A stretch of DNA of 64,000 bases from Ancylostoma caninum (Eukaryota > Nematoda > Chromadorea > Rhabditida > Ancylostomatidae), in the NCBI GenBank assembly GCA_037903475.1, contig JBAJFG010000079.1, positions 248,001 through 312,000 on the forward strand. The letters run 5' to 3'. Each line of letters opens with the position of its first letter. Positions within the stretch are counted from its first letter, which is position 1. The translations under genes were made by a program, and so were the position numbers. This document shows positions 49,053-59,914 of this stretch, in pieces. The notes beneath the pieces are model-generated. The model did no database searches. It had not been told where the DNA came from and saw only the letters and a list, made by a program, of their open reading frames with translations.

Positions 49053-50174
49053 CTGGAAGGATGAAGCACTGAGTTGTGTACAGGAAAGCGATTTTCTTCG
49101 AAAGCAGTTGAGAACGGCTCATAATTATCCAAATGTCTTCACTTCCAAACTTGTCCTGCTCATCCTGAAAAGGGTCATGTCGGATCCCTGGTTCACCCTA
49201 GTAGGAGATTGATCAACGCCGAGCACTTTTCGGAAATCTGTCTAGGGCACAAAGCAAGATCTCTGTGCTCTCGGTGAAAAAGGATTTTCTCTGACCGCTG
49301 TAGCCTTTTTTGAACCTATTTCCTTATCCTTTCAAAATCTGACCGTAACCGCCCTTTCCTTTTTGTACTTCACTCTGGCTACTAAATCATTTTGCTTGTT
49401 TTCAGCCTTGTGGTATAAATAGGTAAAACTGTGTAAGGTTTATAGTTAGAAAAGGTAAAACTGCAGCGGAGCATTGCAGCTGTCATGAAAAGAATTAAGA
49501 GAATTTTTGCTGTGCCATCTGGCTAAATCCATGCGAGAACTGAATACTCGAAAATGGCTCCGAACTTGGATGACTGAAGCAAAATTGTGACACCAACTGC
49601 GCCGCCCTTCATATGGGAAATCAGAATTTGAGACTGCGAATGCCTAGCAGCGCCGACCTCTAGCTATCAGGCGACAGCATGGTTCAGTCGGTAGGTCTTT
49701 GCTTGATAGAGAGAAGGTCCAAAACCTGCAGCGAAACTAGAATTTGGGTGAGCCGCATTTCAGGTAACGGTGAGATAGACTACAGGAGAACGGCCATTCT
49801 CTATATGGAAAACGAGGCGTCGAGTTCAGCAGCACTAAATCTGCACAAAACTTGAACTGAGGTTTTGTAGCATCATTTTCAGAAAATGTTTTGTTTCCTG
49901 CGAAAACGCGCACTCCCAATTCACCACCATGACAATAATGGCGAACCATAGCCACAGGAAAGGTGAAAGCTGAGCTCAGCTTGCGTGGCTAGACGGTTGT
50001 TCTTCATCCCCGTATAGCACAGTCTACATTAGACTTACCTACTTTTTCTACTTTTTCTACTTTTACATCTTTTTCACAACTCCGTCGCTGCTTAATTGGA
50101 AAGACAGGTGACCAAGTTGTATTTCAATTGTGAACATACTCAGGCAATCATGGGGGTTGACTGCAGGTGGATAT

Positions 50175-50208
50175 GGGTCCACCCCCAGTTGTATCTGGGG
50201 GTGGGCCC
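50175..50208. repeat. GC-rich hairpin
   Basis: GGTCCACCCCCAG and CTGGGGGTGGGCCC pair around the 6-nt loop TTGTAT. It is a stable short stem of unknown role, not associated with a recognised gene. Confidence 0.5.
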
Positions 50209-51152
50209 CGAATCGCGAAACTTACCCCCTACATATCGCAGACGTCCCTCCACATGCCCTGGCAGACCTTCCTCCAGATGCTCTCGTGGCTATCTCCAAT
50301 CCCGCAGAGGGATGCCGCTTCTTCACACCTGTTTCGGTGATAAAACTTGAGCAGATTACGTGTGCTTTCGAGCAGATTTCGCTTATTTTCCGCCGAAATA
50401 TTTCCCTATTTTATCCAAAAAATACATTCAAATATCCGAAAATAAGCGAAATACGCTTGATTTTACGCGAATCGCGCCCGAAAACTATGCGAAATCTGCT
50501 GGAATGTGAGCGAAGATCATTGGATGTTCGACGGTCTATTCTCGAGGATAGCCCAGGCAGCAACACCGCCGGGGATTCGTGACGAAAATATTACTCATAC
50601 AAGAACAAGCATTTTGCGGCCTGAGTATTTTTCACACCCAAATCCAACTCCAGTCCTCAAACCTTCGCCGAAGACCTTCCTCAGTACATCCAGCTCACGT
50701 GCGCCGTACATTAAGGCGGTGAATGTTCCTCAATTCAACATAGAATAATCCAACGGCAGCACGTCTGGGGAGTGCTGCGGACTGTAGCACGTCCGCGGGC
50801 ATGAGCAACACGATCTGCTCAAGAAACGTCGATATCCGCTACCCAAACTCAAAAAGTAGGCGGAGCAAAGGGGGTCCTATGTGCTATTCGACGCCACGAT
50901 TGTCTGAGTATTTTGTCTCACGCAATCCTACTTCCTGGAAACCATTCACAAGCTATCTGCCCATGGTGTGAAGACACTCTCCTCCAATGTTGAATTTAGC
51001 TGATCTCAACTTTCTATGCGCAGTAAATATTGCAGACTCAAGGAAAAAATGTTTGAGACGGTTTCACCCATTTCAAACACTGTTTACTCTTAATTAATTG
51101 ATTTCTTATTTCCGCTCACTTCGTTTTGATGAATGTGTTGATGAGAAAGATA

Positions 51153-52055
51153 TTAGGTGCGTGCAAAAGTCCCAGGGCAGTTGCACCTAATTTTTCAGAA
51201 CGCCATAATTTGACTCAAAGTGAGCAATTTTGTTCAAAACAAAAAGCATTGGCATCTGCGTAACTTTGCCAATAATGCACAGAAAAGATTTTTCCAGAAG
51301 CTAAAAATTTGACAGGTCTACACTTGCAATAGTGGCACACGTCGTTTTTCAATAGGGTATGTTCATCAAAAGTTTTACAGCGGAGGTAAAGCCAAAGAAG
51401 GTTGAAATGGGGGTGGTCTGTTTTTTCTTTTTTTCTAACAATTCTTCCATGAAACGAATTGTTAGAAAATCTGAAGGTCGAATATCTGCAGACTTGCCAA
51501 TGTGGACGTTGGTGCTCTGCGCTCGACTCACCCAAAATCCTTGTACTCACATTCCCCTTCTCACCAATTTTCTTCAAATGACGAGACATTGTTGACTAAA
51601 TTCCCCGTAACGTCTTGTGCACTATGCACGAAATCTGGTTCAATCTGCTCTTTCTTGGCGCCTTTGCGATGACCAAATCTCTGACCAACTTGCAAAGCAT
51701 TTTCCAGGCTCTCATCTCCGCTCAGAATTCATAGGAACCTTCGAGCATCTGGCATTTTAGAGAACATACTCTTCACATACGCATTATTGATGTTATGGGT
51801 TGCTTCCCCTGTTGATCGTCTAGATTTGATTTCATAAAGCGAAATTCCCCAAAATATTGCACAGCTCATAGCATTGCTTTTACACCGAAAACAGAGCAAC
51901 GCTGTGACGTAGACCCGAGCCAAAAGTGGTGTGGGTAGCAGATGAGACTACCATCATACATGAAAACCGTTGCAGGATATCGCAAACGCAAGGAGCTAAA
52001 CGACGTTGAATGGTGAAATACCACCAACTGCCACGGAACTTTTGCACGCACCTAA
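51153..52055 (-). mobile_element. Internally deleted mariner, family B copy 1
   Basis: The 903-bp element begins TTAGGTGCGTGCAAAAGTCC, with the matching end at 52,055 (minus strand TTAGGTGCGTGCAAAAGTTC). It is flanked by TA on both sides (51,151-51,152; 52,056-52,057). It carries remnants of a mariner transposase on the minus strand. Roughly 360 bp of the expected 1.27 kb are missing from the middle. The TIRs differ from those of the 10.7-kb and 28.6-kb elements, so this is a separate mariner family. Confidence 0.88.
51215..51923 (-). pseudogene. Mariner transposase remnant, catalytic domain deleted
   Basis: The N-terminal part shows the mariner helix-turn-helix signature (LYEIKSRRSTGEATHNINNA, then ARRFL..LSGDESLEN). 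The C-terminal part shows the family tail (LRCKTFDEHTLLKNDVCHYC ... FEQNCSL). The DEKW and DNARPH-type catalytic motifs are absent because the centre is deleted. Frameshifts and stops interrupt the rest. Confidence 0.75.
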
Positions 52056-52057
52056 TA

Positions 52058-54257
52058 AATCAATTAATAACTAATCCGTAAATTATTCAAACAGTCGTCT
52101 AAACGGTTTATAGAGGTAGAAAGCTCTCAGGTTGGCGCAAGTAGCCGAGAGTTTCTGAATAATAATGTATTGAGGGTGTGACAGAGAAGGCAAGATATGC
52201 ATATGTTGGTGCGGACAGATATGCATATGTTGGTGCGGACATATTTTGGCAGACTTATTCGATGGATGACGAACATGAGCTTCTATTATACTTCACGCAT
52301 TTAACGCGCTTTTAAGTCATTGCGTGACGATGTGAGTCAGACTGTTTGATCACCGTATAGGATCTATGAAAGCAGCAGGATCTCACCGTGTGGAAAATGC
52401 AACGATCGTCCATATACAAGTAACTGCTATGAGACAGAAAAATAATTTCAAAACAGTGAGTGATTGCTTTGAATAATTCCAAGGTGGCCTCAAATAACAA
52501 TATCTATAGCAACCCATCCTGGAAATAAAAGCGGATCTTCCACCATTAAATTTGAATAAAGCAGCGAGCAAAGAGATCACAGGTCTTGGTTCTCTGCGCA
52601 TAACTCTACATATTTAGAAAATAGATTAAAAGCTTCGACTTTTATGAACCATCTGCATAGGTGCTCATGTGTAGTGGAGATAAACAAAAAAAAAAACGTT
52701 CATTCTATTTTGAGATGAACCTTTTGAAATTTTTTTGTTCACAAATACGAAAGCATTTTGTAGTCTTCACATGCAATTGCCCTAGTTATTGACAGGAATT
52801 ACATCATTTGTTACATATAATCTGAAAATAATACAGTTGTGGACCTCATCTTTCTCAGGCTTTTTCGAGACAACACTCCACATTTGGAATAGGACCTCTT
52901 ACAATGCAAATTTTACTTTTGTTGATTCTGAGGCGTGTCTTATGACCAGCATTTCTAATGAAACTCTGTCTATAATTCGATAATGGAATAATGAATAGAT
53001 GTGCAGCAACAAATGTGAAACATACGAATGTTATATGGTTGGAGCTACGAAAAAACGCGGAATTTCGACTATTTCAATTGGACAATGATGATAGAAGCCC
53101 AGAGCTAAAGTAGAAGATGATCAGCGGGGTTGAGGATGTTAAATATGGAAACTGTATAACGAGTAAAACCTCCTACAAAGTGTAATAAGCAAGGAGGCAT
53201 CTCCGCAAGTATGTAAACCAGCGAGTTGTCAGCAGGAACGAAGGCACTGAGATCACCACAAGATAGGAATAGATGAACTCACTCCCTATTTTATCGAAAT
53301 AAGCATTGAAATCACTGTCTGAAGTAAGGAGAGGTTTCAGTTCATGTTCGATCGAGACAAAGATGTAGATGTGGACATAAATCGTGGCAGTGGAGAGTGC
53401 ATTCGCACCTATTTTTGAACTAGATTAGCACGTCAACTTCAATAGATCTTTCTTTTTGCAAATCTTCTTTTCCCTACGGTTCGGTGAGGTAAACTTTCTG
53501 TGCTTTGGGCATATTCTCAAAATTGAAGAAGGTGCTAGATACACAGCAGAAGGCAGACTGATAGAGTCGCCCGACCCTTCTCGCACAAATTCCTTGAAAG
53601 TGAGTTCCAACGTTTCCCGGTTATTTGACTTGATGAATGAGAAGTCTCTGACCGCAACACCACTTGTTTCACCAATCAAATTTTTCCTTTCTCTTTTTTT
53701 CACTCCTTCATGGTCGTAATGTTGACACAGTTTCGGATGAGTTTTCGAAGGTAGCCGATGTTCTACAGCTTCCACAGCGAGCACTCCAGTGTAGAATTTC
53801 CACGACCAGTATCCAGTGTAAAATCCACAAAGAATCTTTAGCCTCAAAAAATTCCTTGAACTTCACGTTACCGCTCTGTCAACAGCTGCTTGTCGAGTTC
53901 TCTGCTAGATTTCTGTTTAATCCTTCTGCGTTCAGTAACTTTTTTCGAGCCAGCTATTGGTGGCTGTGTGGCTGTGACTCATATTTCAACTCCTCTCAAT
54001 GATCTGCGGTAAAACTAAAATTCTGATATGTATAGAGCTGTTCTAAAGCTTCCTCTCGGTGTGAGGATAACATTGCATATTGCTTTAAAGTTTTGCTAGC
54101 ATATACAAATAACTATCTTCTAACATATTCGTCTAGAAACCGATTGCGATGAGATTACGAATGGGAGGGGGTGGGGAGCAATGGTGACACTTTCCATGAG
54201 CAAAATTTGGACAAGTACATCACCAGACTGGATTTGAACTCGTGTCTCCCTGTAAAG
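52058..54257. other. Region between mariners, no gene supported
   Basis: Includes a 24-bp tandem duplication (52,193-52,240). A minus-strand frame of 140 codons (53,425-53,847) and a plus-strand frame of 112 codons (53,664-54,002) overlap. The former contains hydrophilic, Lys/Arg-rich sequence and is unrecognised; it could be an exon but has no supporting homology. The stretch 54,150-54,257 ends in a box B-like GATTTGAACTC. Confidence 0.35.
52193..52240. repeat. Perfect 24-bp tandem duplication
   Basis: AGATATGCATATGTTGGTGC GGAC occurs twice in immediate succession with no differences. Confidence 0.95.
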
Positions 54258-54259
54258 TA

Positions 54260-55349
54260 TTAGATTGTTGCAAAAATTTTCCGCCACTCACTTTTGTGTC
54301 CTGCCAATTTTTTCGAGATGTTTCGGAACCTTCTATCCGAAACGAATACAAAAATCAGTCAGTTTTCTATCTATGCGTAATTTGTCCTACCATTCCGTTG
54401 CGATCATGACCAAAAAAATCGTCGTTAACTACAAGTGCTGAAAACACAGCAACGAAAGGTGGTGCAAAAAACATGTGCCGTTCGATAGATCTCTCCTCTA
54501 TCTCTTAGTAAGCGGAGATTTGGTTCCGCAAGTTGAACAGCGATGGCTCTGTCCACCACCCGCACGTGTCGCGTCAGTCCGTCCTGCCTTTTTGAACCTG
54601 GGAAGGAACAGCCAAACGTGCTTTAAGAAGGTCCTCTGACTCACTCTGGCCCATTATCAGGCATATTGGGCCAAAGCTTACCTGTCCTTCCTAGGAAAAG
54701 ACCCTGTATACACTCTGTCACCAGAACCTGACGCACGCTTGGGTAAGTGTCCGATAATCTGATGGCTTGGACCTGAGACAGAGCACGATTCGGCCGCTAA
54801 GAAGAAACAAATCACGAGCGCCTCCTGGAGCTGGTTGGAGAGAATTCATGGCCTTATACCTTCGAGCTGGTAGAGTATCCTCAGGGCTATCACGCCACGG
54901 TAGCTTTTCATCTACATCTCTTTGAGAAGAAAAAGGAAGTATGGCGTCTTTATTCATCAAGGTTCAAGCCGCCGCCATCTTCGAGTACGTTGGGCGTGCG
55001 CTTCAAGTTTTTACATTTCCACAGACTTTCGCGCTCGCTTGCACAACTTGGCTACCAGTGACGAGAAGTGGGCTCTTTATGTAAATCACATAAAAAATGT
55101 GAGTGGCTTAGGCGCCGGCGACTTCTACAGACGAAAAGAGAACCATCTCAACAAAAGGCAATACACAATGTTCAGTGAACTGCGAAAGAACCAGTTATCG
55201 AAAGCTGCTGCCAACAAACAAGTTTGTTACCGCAGGAGTTCCTCTCAATAACGGTGGCACATATAGAGAGTAATTGTCATGCATTAAAGAAGAAAAATTA
55301 ATTCGAAAAGGAAGACTGAATATGGCAAGAAACTTTCGCGACAACCTAA
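54260..55349 (+). mobile_element. Decayed mariner, third family
   Basis: The left end TTAGATTGTTGCAAAAATTT follows TA at 54,258-54,259. The right end, minus strand from 55,349, is TTAGGTTGTCGCGAAAGTTT. The ends match at about 80%. The right TA duplication is no longer intact. The plus-strand interior keeps mariner traces: WFRKLNSDGSVHHP near 54,510 and ARLHNLATSDEKWALYVNHI near 55,030-55,090, the first catalytic motif. It is about 200 bp shorter than a full element. Confidence 0.75.
54922..55251 (+). pseudogene. Mariner transposase fragment (first catalytic motif)
   Basis: The open frame contains ATSDEKWALYVNHI, corresponding to the TGDEKWVLYVN motif with the first catalytic Asp of mariner transposases, followed by a degenerate stretch. 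The second and third catalytic motifs are not recognisable. It lies inside the 54,260-55,349 element. Confidence 0.7.
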
Positions 55350-55627
55350 TCGCATCTAGTCAGTTTGAAAGATACAGATTTTATTGGCAGGATTATGGAG
55401 TGTCATTGATTCAAAACATTCACCAGATACTTTCACTGCTCATATCAACTTTTAGAGCGAGAACATCAACAAACTCGATACATCGGAAATGGCGCCTCTT
55501 CTTGCTAGAGGCAGTACGCGTCATGATCCTCGACTCCGATTCGAACTGCTAGTAGTGGCCCACACTGTCAGCACATCAAAAATGTGGATCGAATACAAGG
55601 AATCATGACTTATCTGCGAAAAAATTA

Positions 55628-56894
55628 TTAGGTGCGTGCAAAAGTGCCGGGGCAGTAGGTGGTATTTCACCGTTCAACGTCGTTTTGCTTCTGGCGTTTA
55701 CGATATCCTGCAACGGTTTTCACGTATGCAGGTAGCCTGAAACGTCTGCTACCTATATCACTTTTAGCTTGGGTCTAGGTCAAAGCGTTGCTCTGTTTTG
55801 GGTGTAAAACCAATGCTATGAGTTGTTCAATAATTTGGGGAATTTCGCTTTATAAAATCAAATCGAGACTATCAACAGGAGAAGCGACCCATAGCATCAA
55901 TAATGCGTTTGTGGAGAGTATGTTCTCTAAAATGCCAGGTGCTCGAAGGTTCCTAGGAATTCTGAGCGGGGATGAGAGCCCGGAAATTGCTTCACAAAAT
56001 GGTCAGAGATTTGGTCATCGCAAAGACGCCAGGAAAGAGCAGGTTGAACCAGACCTTGTGCAGACTGCGCAAGACATTACGGGGAATTTAGTCAACAATG
56101 TCCCGTCACTTGAAGAAAATCGGTAAGAAAGCGAAGATGAGTAGATGGATTTTGCGTGAGTTGAGCGAAGAGCACCAAGGTCCACACTGGTAATTGTGCA
56201 GATATTCGACCTTCAGATTTTTCAACAATTTGTTTCATGGAAGAATTGCTATTGGTGATAGAGAACGGGTCAGGTATGACAATAAGAGGAAGTCATCCCA
56301 AAATCTGGGTTCCCTCCACCCACGTAAAAATGGCCGAACCGTCACTACCTTCTTCAGAAAAAATTTTGACCTTTAATGGTCAGCAACGTGACTCATCTGC
56401 AATGAATTTGTTTTCTAATGAATGCACAATAATCGCCCTGTAGTGGTTTCTTTTCAATCATGGAAAAACTCTAAAGCATAGGGCCGACACAGGCGGAAAT
56501 GTGTGGTCTGTTCCGGCTGTGGGATAACGTTCACCAGCATGATACAGTGTCAACCGTATAAAGAATTGGCCATTCGTGCTCTGAAATTCTAGCCTAACCT
56601 ATATTACTCCTTATACCTGCCTCTAACAGATTATCCCCATTTCAACTTTTTACAGCTTTACCTCCGCTGTAGAATCTTTAATGAACAGACCCTACTGGAA
56701 AACGACGTGTGCCACTATTACAGGTGTAGACCTGTCAAGTTTTTAGCTTCCGGAAAAATCTTTTATGTGCCATATATGCAACATTATGCAGATGCCAATG
56801 CTTTTTGCTTTGAACAAAATTGCTGACTCTGAGTCAAGTTATGGCGTTTGGAAAATATAGGTGAAACTGTCCCGGAACTTTTGCACGCACCTAA
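55628..56894 (+). mobile_element. Mariner family B copy 2, near full length, decayed
   Basis: The 1,267-bp element begins TTAGGTGCGTGCAAAAGTGC; the other end, minus strand from 56,894, is TTAGGTGCGTGCAAAAGTTC. TA flanks both sides (55,626-55,627; 56,895-56,896). It is the same family as 51,153-52,055 but in the opposite orientation, and it retains the middle part that copy lacks. Confidence 0.88.
55788..56822 (+). pseudogene. Mariner transposase pseudogene, family B
   Basis: The N-terminal region includes LYKIKSRLSTGEATHSINNA and GDESPE. A degenerate RIAIGDRERVRYDNKRK stretch near 56,230-56,300 corresponds to the first catalytic motif. The C-terminal tail is read in shifted frames near 56,640-56,822. 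Multiple stops and frameshifts make it non-functional. Confidence 0.7.
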
Positions 56895-56896
56895 TA

Positions 56897-59039
56897 ATAT
56901 CACAATCGCAAACCCAGCTCTGTATACGTGTCTTCGAAGCGACGACGCACCAGCCAATGCTGGCCCATCACATTCATAAGAGCGTTTGACCCATGTACCG
57001 AGACTCATGGGTGTCACTGGAGCACGAAAAGACAAACATAAAGCGGCATTCGCGGAGTTCTCGCATGTTTTGTGCTATTTCAGCGTTTGATTTGAGTTCT
57101 GGGTCCCTAAGAATCTCGAAGTCAAGCAAAATCTCAAACGCGAAGATTTGAGCGGGTGCTGCCTTTAAACACGAACTTTTCCCTTTTTGGAGTTAACATA
57201 TTTTAACTGTCATCCATTCCATTTAGTGCTACCTTACAAAGAATATTTTTGAACATTGTTCACAACTTTTCATGTTCGCGTTTTCCTTCCTCGTATCAAC
57301 ATTTCAAAAATCCGTCTTATCAGATATTCGTATTCCGACTGTTTTCTTCCAAAGGCTGTCTGTGATATTGAAAAATCAAAGAATTCCTAGCCTTGGAGGA
57401 ATTCTACGTAACATTTTAGTCCATTTCAAAAACTTCTTATTTCTGTTCGAACGATTCTCCACCACTTTTTGACTCTTTGATGGAGCAAACTTTAGCGCAT
57501 CCTCCGGAGATTTCGTTAGACCGTTCATCCACGACGTCACTAAACCGTTAATCCACTATGTCACTAAAAAAGTCATTAATGCGCTAATTCGTTAGGCTTA
57601 TAACGCACAGCTCTGATCGTGTCGCGCGAATGAGCGTGAACGGCAACAGAGCACTAACCAATGAGAGCCTGTTCGTGAATCGACACGTTTATCCTACACA
57701 AACAAGTCCGAGGTACACAGGGATTCCTTGGGCTCGTGCTGGAGTCCGTCAGGGAATAAGGAGTATTTAATATCCACAAATAATTTTTGTACAGTTACTC
57801 TTGCAAGAGATGTCATGCGGTTAGTTGCCTGAGGTTGCGTCACGATTTTTCGTTTTGCTGATCGCTTAATTAACTGAACAGATCACCTGTGCGAATTGCT
57901 GCATAGTAAGCTTTTGCTGTTAGCTGCAGCATGGTGGTCACTCCTAAAGCTGTCCTTACGAGCTGCAGCAGAAAAAGAGTATTGCTTTGTTGCCACTTGG
58001 TTTGATTTGCTCTGCGTATCTCCATCAAACTTCTTTCAAAACAGGCAAAAATCGGACTTGCTCAGAATGTTAGTCCGTGTTTCTGCGCTATATCAATGCT
58101 GAGCGGACTCGTCCACATTAAGTCACAGTTGGGAGTAGCAAAATGAACTCTACCTTTAACGAACATTATAACTGTGCAAGTACAGTGCCGATGCATTTAG
58201 TTAATTCGCTCCTATCAGAAGTGTGGGCGTTAATAATTGATTTGTGCAAAAATTACGATGTTCAATTGTGATAGTCCATATCATTTTGCGGCTTTACTCA
58301 AAGTGGATTTGCTGAGTGGAATATATGGACTGCGAAACAGAAATCAGCAGTTTTCGAAATGTGTCCTTCAGAAAATAGGAACATTCGTGACAATTCTTTC
58401 TGCCATTCTCTCCAAGGCTGCGTTCCTAGGACACCTCTGGTGGAAAATCAGACTGCAAAGTCAGCCGTGCAGCATTTGTTCGGCACTAGGTCTACTAGTC
58501 AGAATTAGGCTTTAAGAAACTCCAGAACTGCGATTACCGAAGACTAACGTCATCGCCTCCAAAACCGAAGCAGCGACGAAGTGTTGGAACCAGACAAATT
58601 TGCATTCGTTTGGAACAACCTTGAACACAATTTATGAGCTTTTCTTTCAGTGTTTAGAGCTTCCAGAAGGTGGACGAAAATTGCGATTTCCAGTCAAAGC
58701 TTTCGTTTAGAAAATCTCAACTTCTTAGAAGATTAGAATGATTGTATAAACTGTTTAGTAAAATTCAGATGATGATTGCTATTGCTAAAATATTCGGACG
58801 GCCCATAGAGGCAATAGTTCCTACAAAAGCAAGAAAAATTGCACATGATGGACTGTTCTATTAAAAAACATTGAGAGAAGAACACACATGCTCAAAATGT
58901 TTTGTGGACAGAAATCTCCATAGAGTAAATTCTAATAGAACGTTGCGGAATATGAACAAAATCAATGGCTTTCAAAGGAAATTCAGACGAGAAATATACA
59001 GCACAACAGGGATAAGACACACTTTCCAGATATTTGTGC
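56897..59039. other. Intergenic region, no gene supported
   Basis: Contains a solitary TTAA-type MITE end (GGGTGCTGCC followed by TTTAAA at 57,163-57,176) and a degenerate 24-bp tandem pair at 57,521-57,568 (CCGTTCATCCACGACGTCAC / CCGTTAATCCACTATGTCAC). From about 58,748 onward it is homologous to the 3' flank of the DUF268 gene at about 40,890. Confidence 0.4.
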
Positions 59040-59303
59040 TTAAATCTTTTGAAGAACATAAATATGTTGAAGGACTGTGTCGACAGTCTCGAATATTGTG
59101 GGTAAGGGCTGTTACCGCGATAGGTGGCTGTCCATTTAAAACCTTGAGAACATTATGTCAGCAGGCAATTACAAATAAGATTACTGCACCTTCTATTTGC
59201 TGTCTCACCGGTCACGATCATCGCTAGTCTCATTCGTACATAGTAGCGATGTGCATTATACTTTATCGCATCGTTGCCGCGAGGAAAACCAACAAAAATA
59301 GAC
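59040..59303 (-). pseudogene. DUF268 pseudogene: duplicate of the last two exons
   Basis: Minus-strand segments 59,303-59,209 and 59,142-59,040 match exons eight and nine of the DUF268 gene, including the intron and the motif DAIKYNAHRYYVRMRLAM. One base is deleted in the T run of exon eight and 16 bases are deleted in exon nine, shifting the frame twice. The old stop position survives as TAA at 59,040-59,042. Because the intron is retained, it arose by DNA duplication and not by retroposition. The duplicated block is about 58,748-59,315, in the same orientation as the parent. No other exons of the gene are seen upstream. Confidence 0.85.
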
Positions 59304-59914
59304 CTAGATTGGGTTGCGCATAATTGACTAACATACGGCACTCCGAAAAATTAAATGAAGCAGGAAAGGAAGGTATGAGCACATCGGTTAAGCATTTTTT
59401 TGTAAAATTCAAGTGATCCTAGGTTGAGACTTTTGCGTAGTGGTTTCTTTTCTTCCTCGACCGTGACTTTTGCACGACGTCTAGTGCATCACAATGACCA
59501 GGATTTTTCACCCAAAGCAGCACAAGGCACAACTTCGACGAGAACTTCTTTAATTGGCTCAGAAAAAAGAAAACCAGATGAACAAAGTTAAATAGGAATA
59601 TGAACTAAATATAAACCGGGTGTAGACAAAATAAAGACACGAGATGTACCCAAAAAATTCTTCTGAAGTAGATGATGGAGGTCGGGATAATAACGAGGAG
59701 CTGAGAAGGCGAATGAGACTAACGTGTGCGAGGTAAGGCCGGAATGGACACGGAACAGAAAAGGATCAGAAGAAAAAAAACTGATTCCGCCGCACGCGCA
59801 GCTCGAGGGCCCGAGAGTGGCGATTTCGAAATCAAATTTCGAAGCGCGACGGCGGCTTTCGCGCGCACCTGCGCATCTAAACATATTTGATTTGCGATTG
59901 TTTTCGCGTTTGCT
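59304..59914. other. Flank of the LTR retroelement, LTR not delimited
   Basis: Between the DUF268 pseudogene and the retroelement coding remnants. A CpG-rich part lies at about 59,780-59,880. The 3' LTR of the Gypsy-type element would be expected about here, but with its 5' partner outside the window the boundaries cannot be set. Confidence 0.35.

Larger units (their letters stand above)
47721..51150. other. Region upstream of the DUF268 gene, no start exon found
   Basis: This stretch should contain the missing first exon(s) and promoter of the DUF268 gene, but I could not pick a convincing ATG exon with the right phase. Open frames at 48,369-48,707 (+) and 50,130-50,582 (+, 150 codons) are unrecognised. 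The second overlaps hairpins such as the one at 50,175-50,208, which argues against coding. Confidence 0.35.

Noticed and set aside
49681..49740. tRNA-like sequence with a GGTTCAGTCGGTAGGTC start
   Set aside because: Box A-like only; no convincing box B, stems or anticodon loop.
50130..50582. 150-codon plus-strand frame as a gene
   Set aside because: Runs through GC-rich and GCGAAAT-type hairpins and has no family resemblance; a second frame overlaps it. Kept only as a note.
53425..53847. 140-codon minus-strand frame as a gene
   Set aside because: Hydrophilic and plausible in composition, but unrecognised and overlapped by an opposite-strand frame; no splice partner seen.
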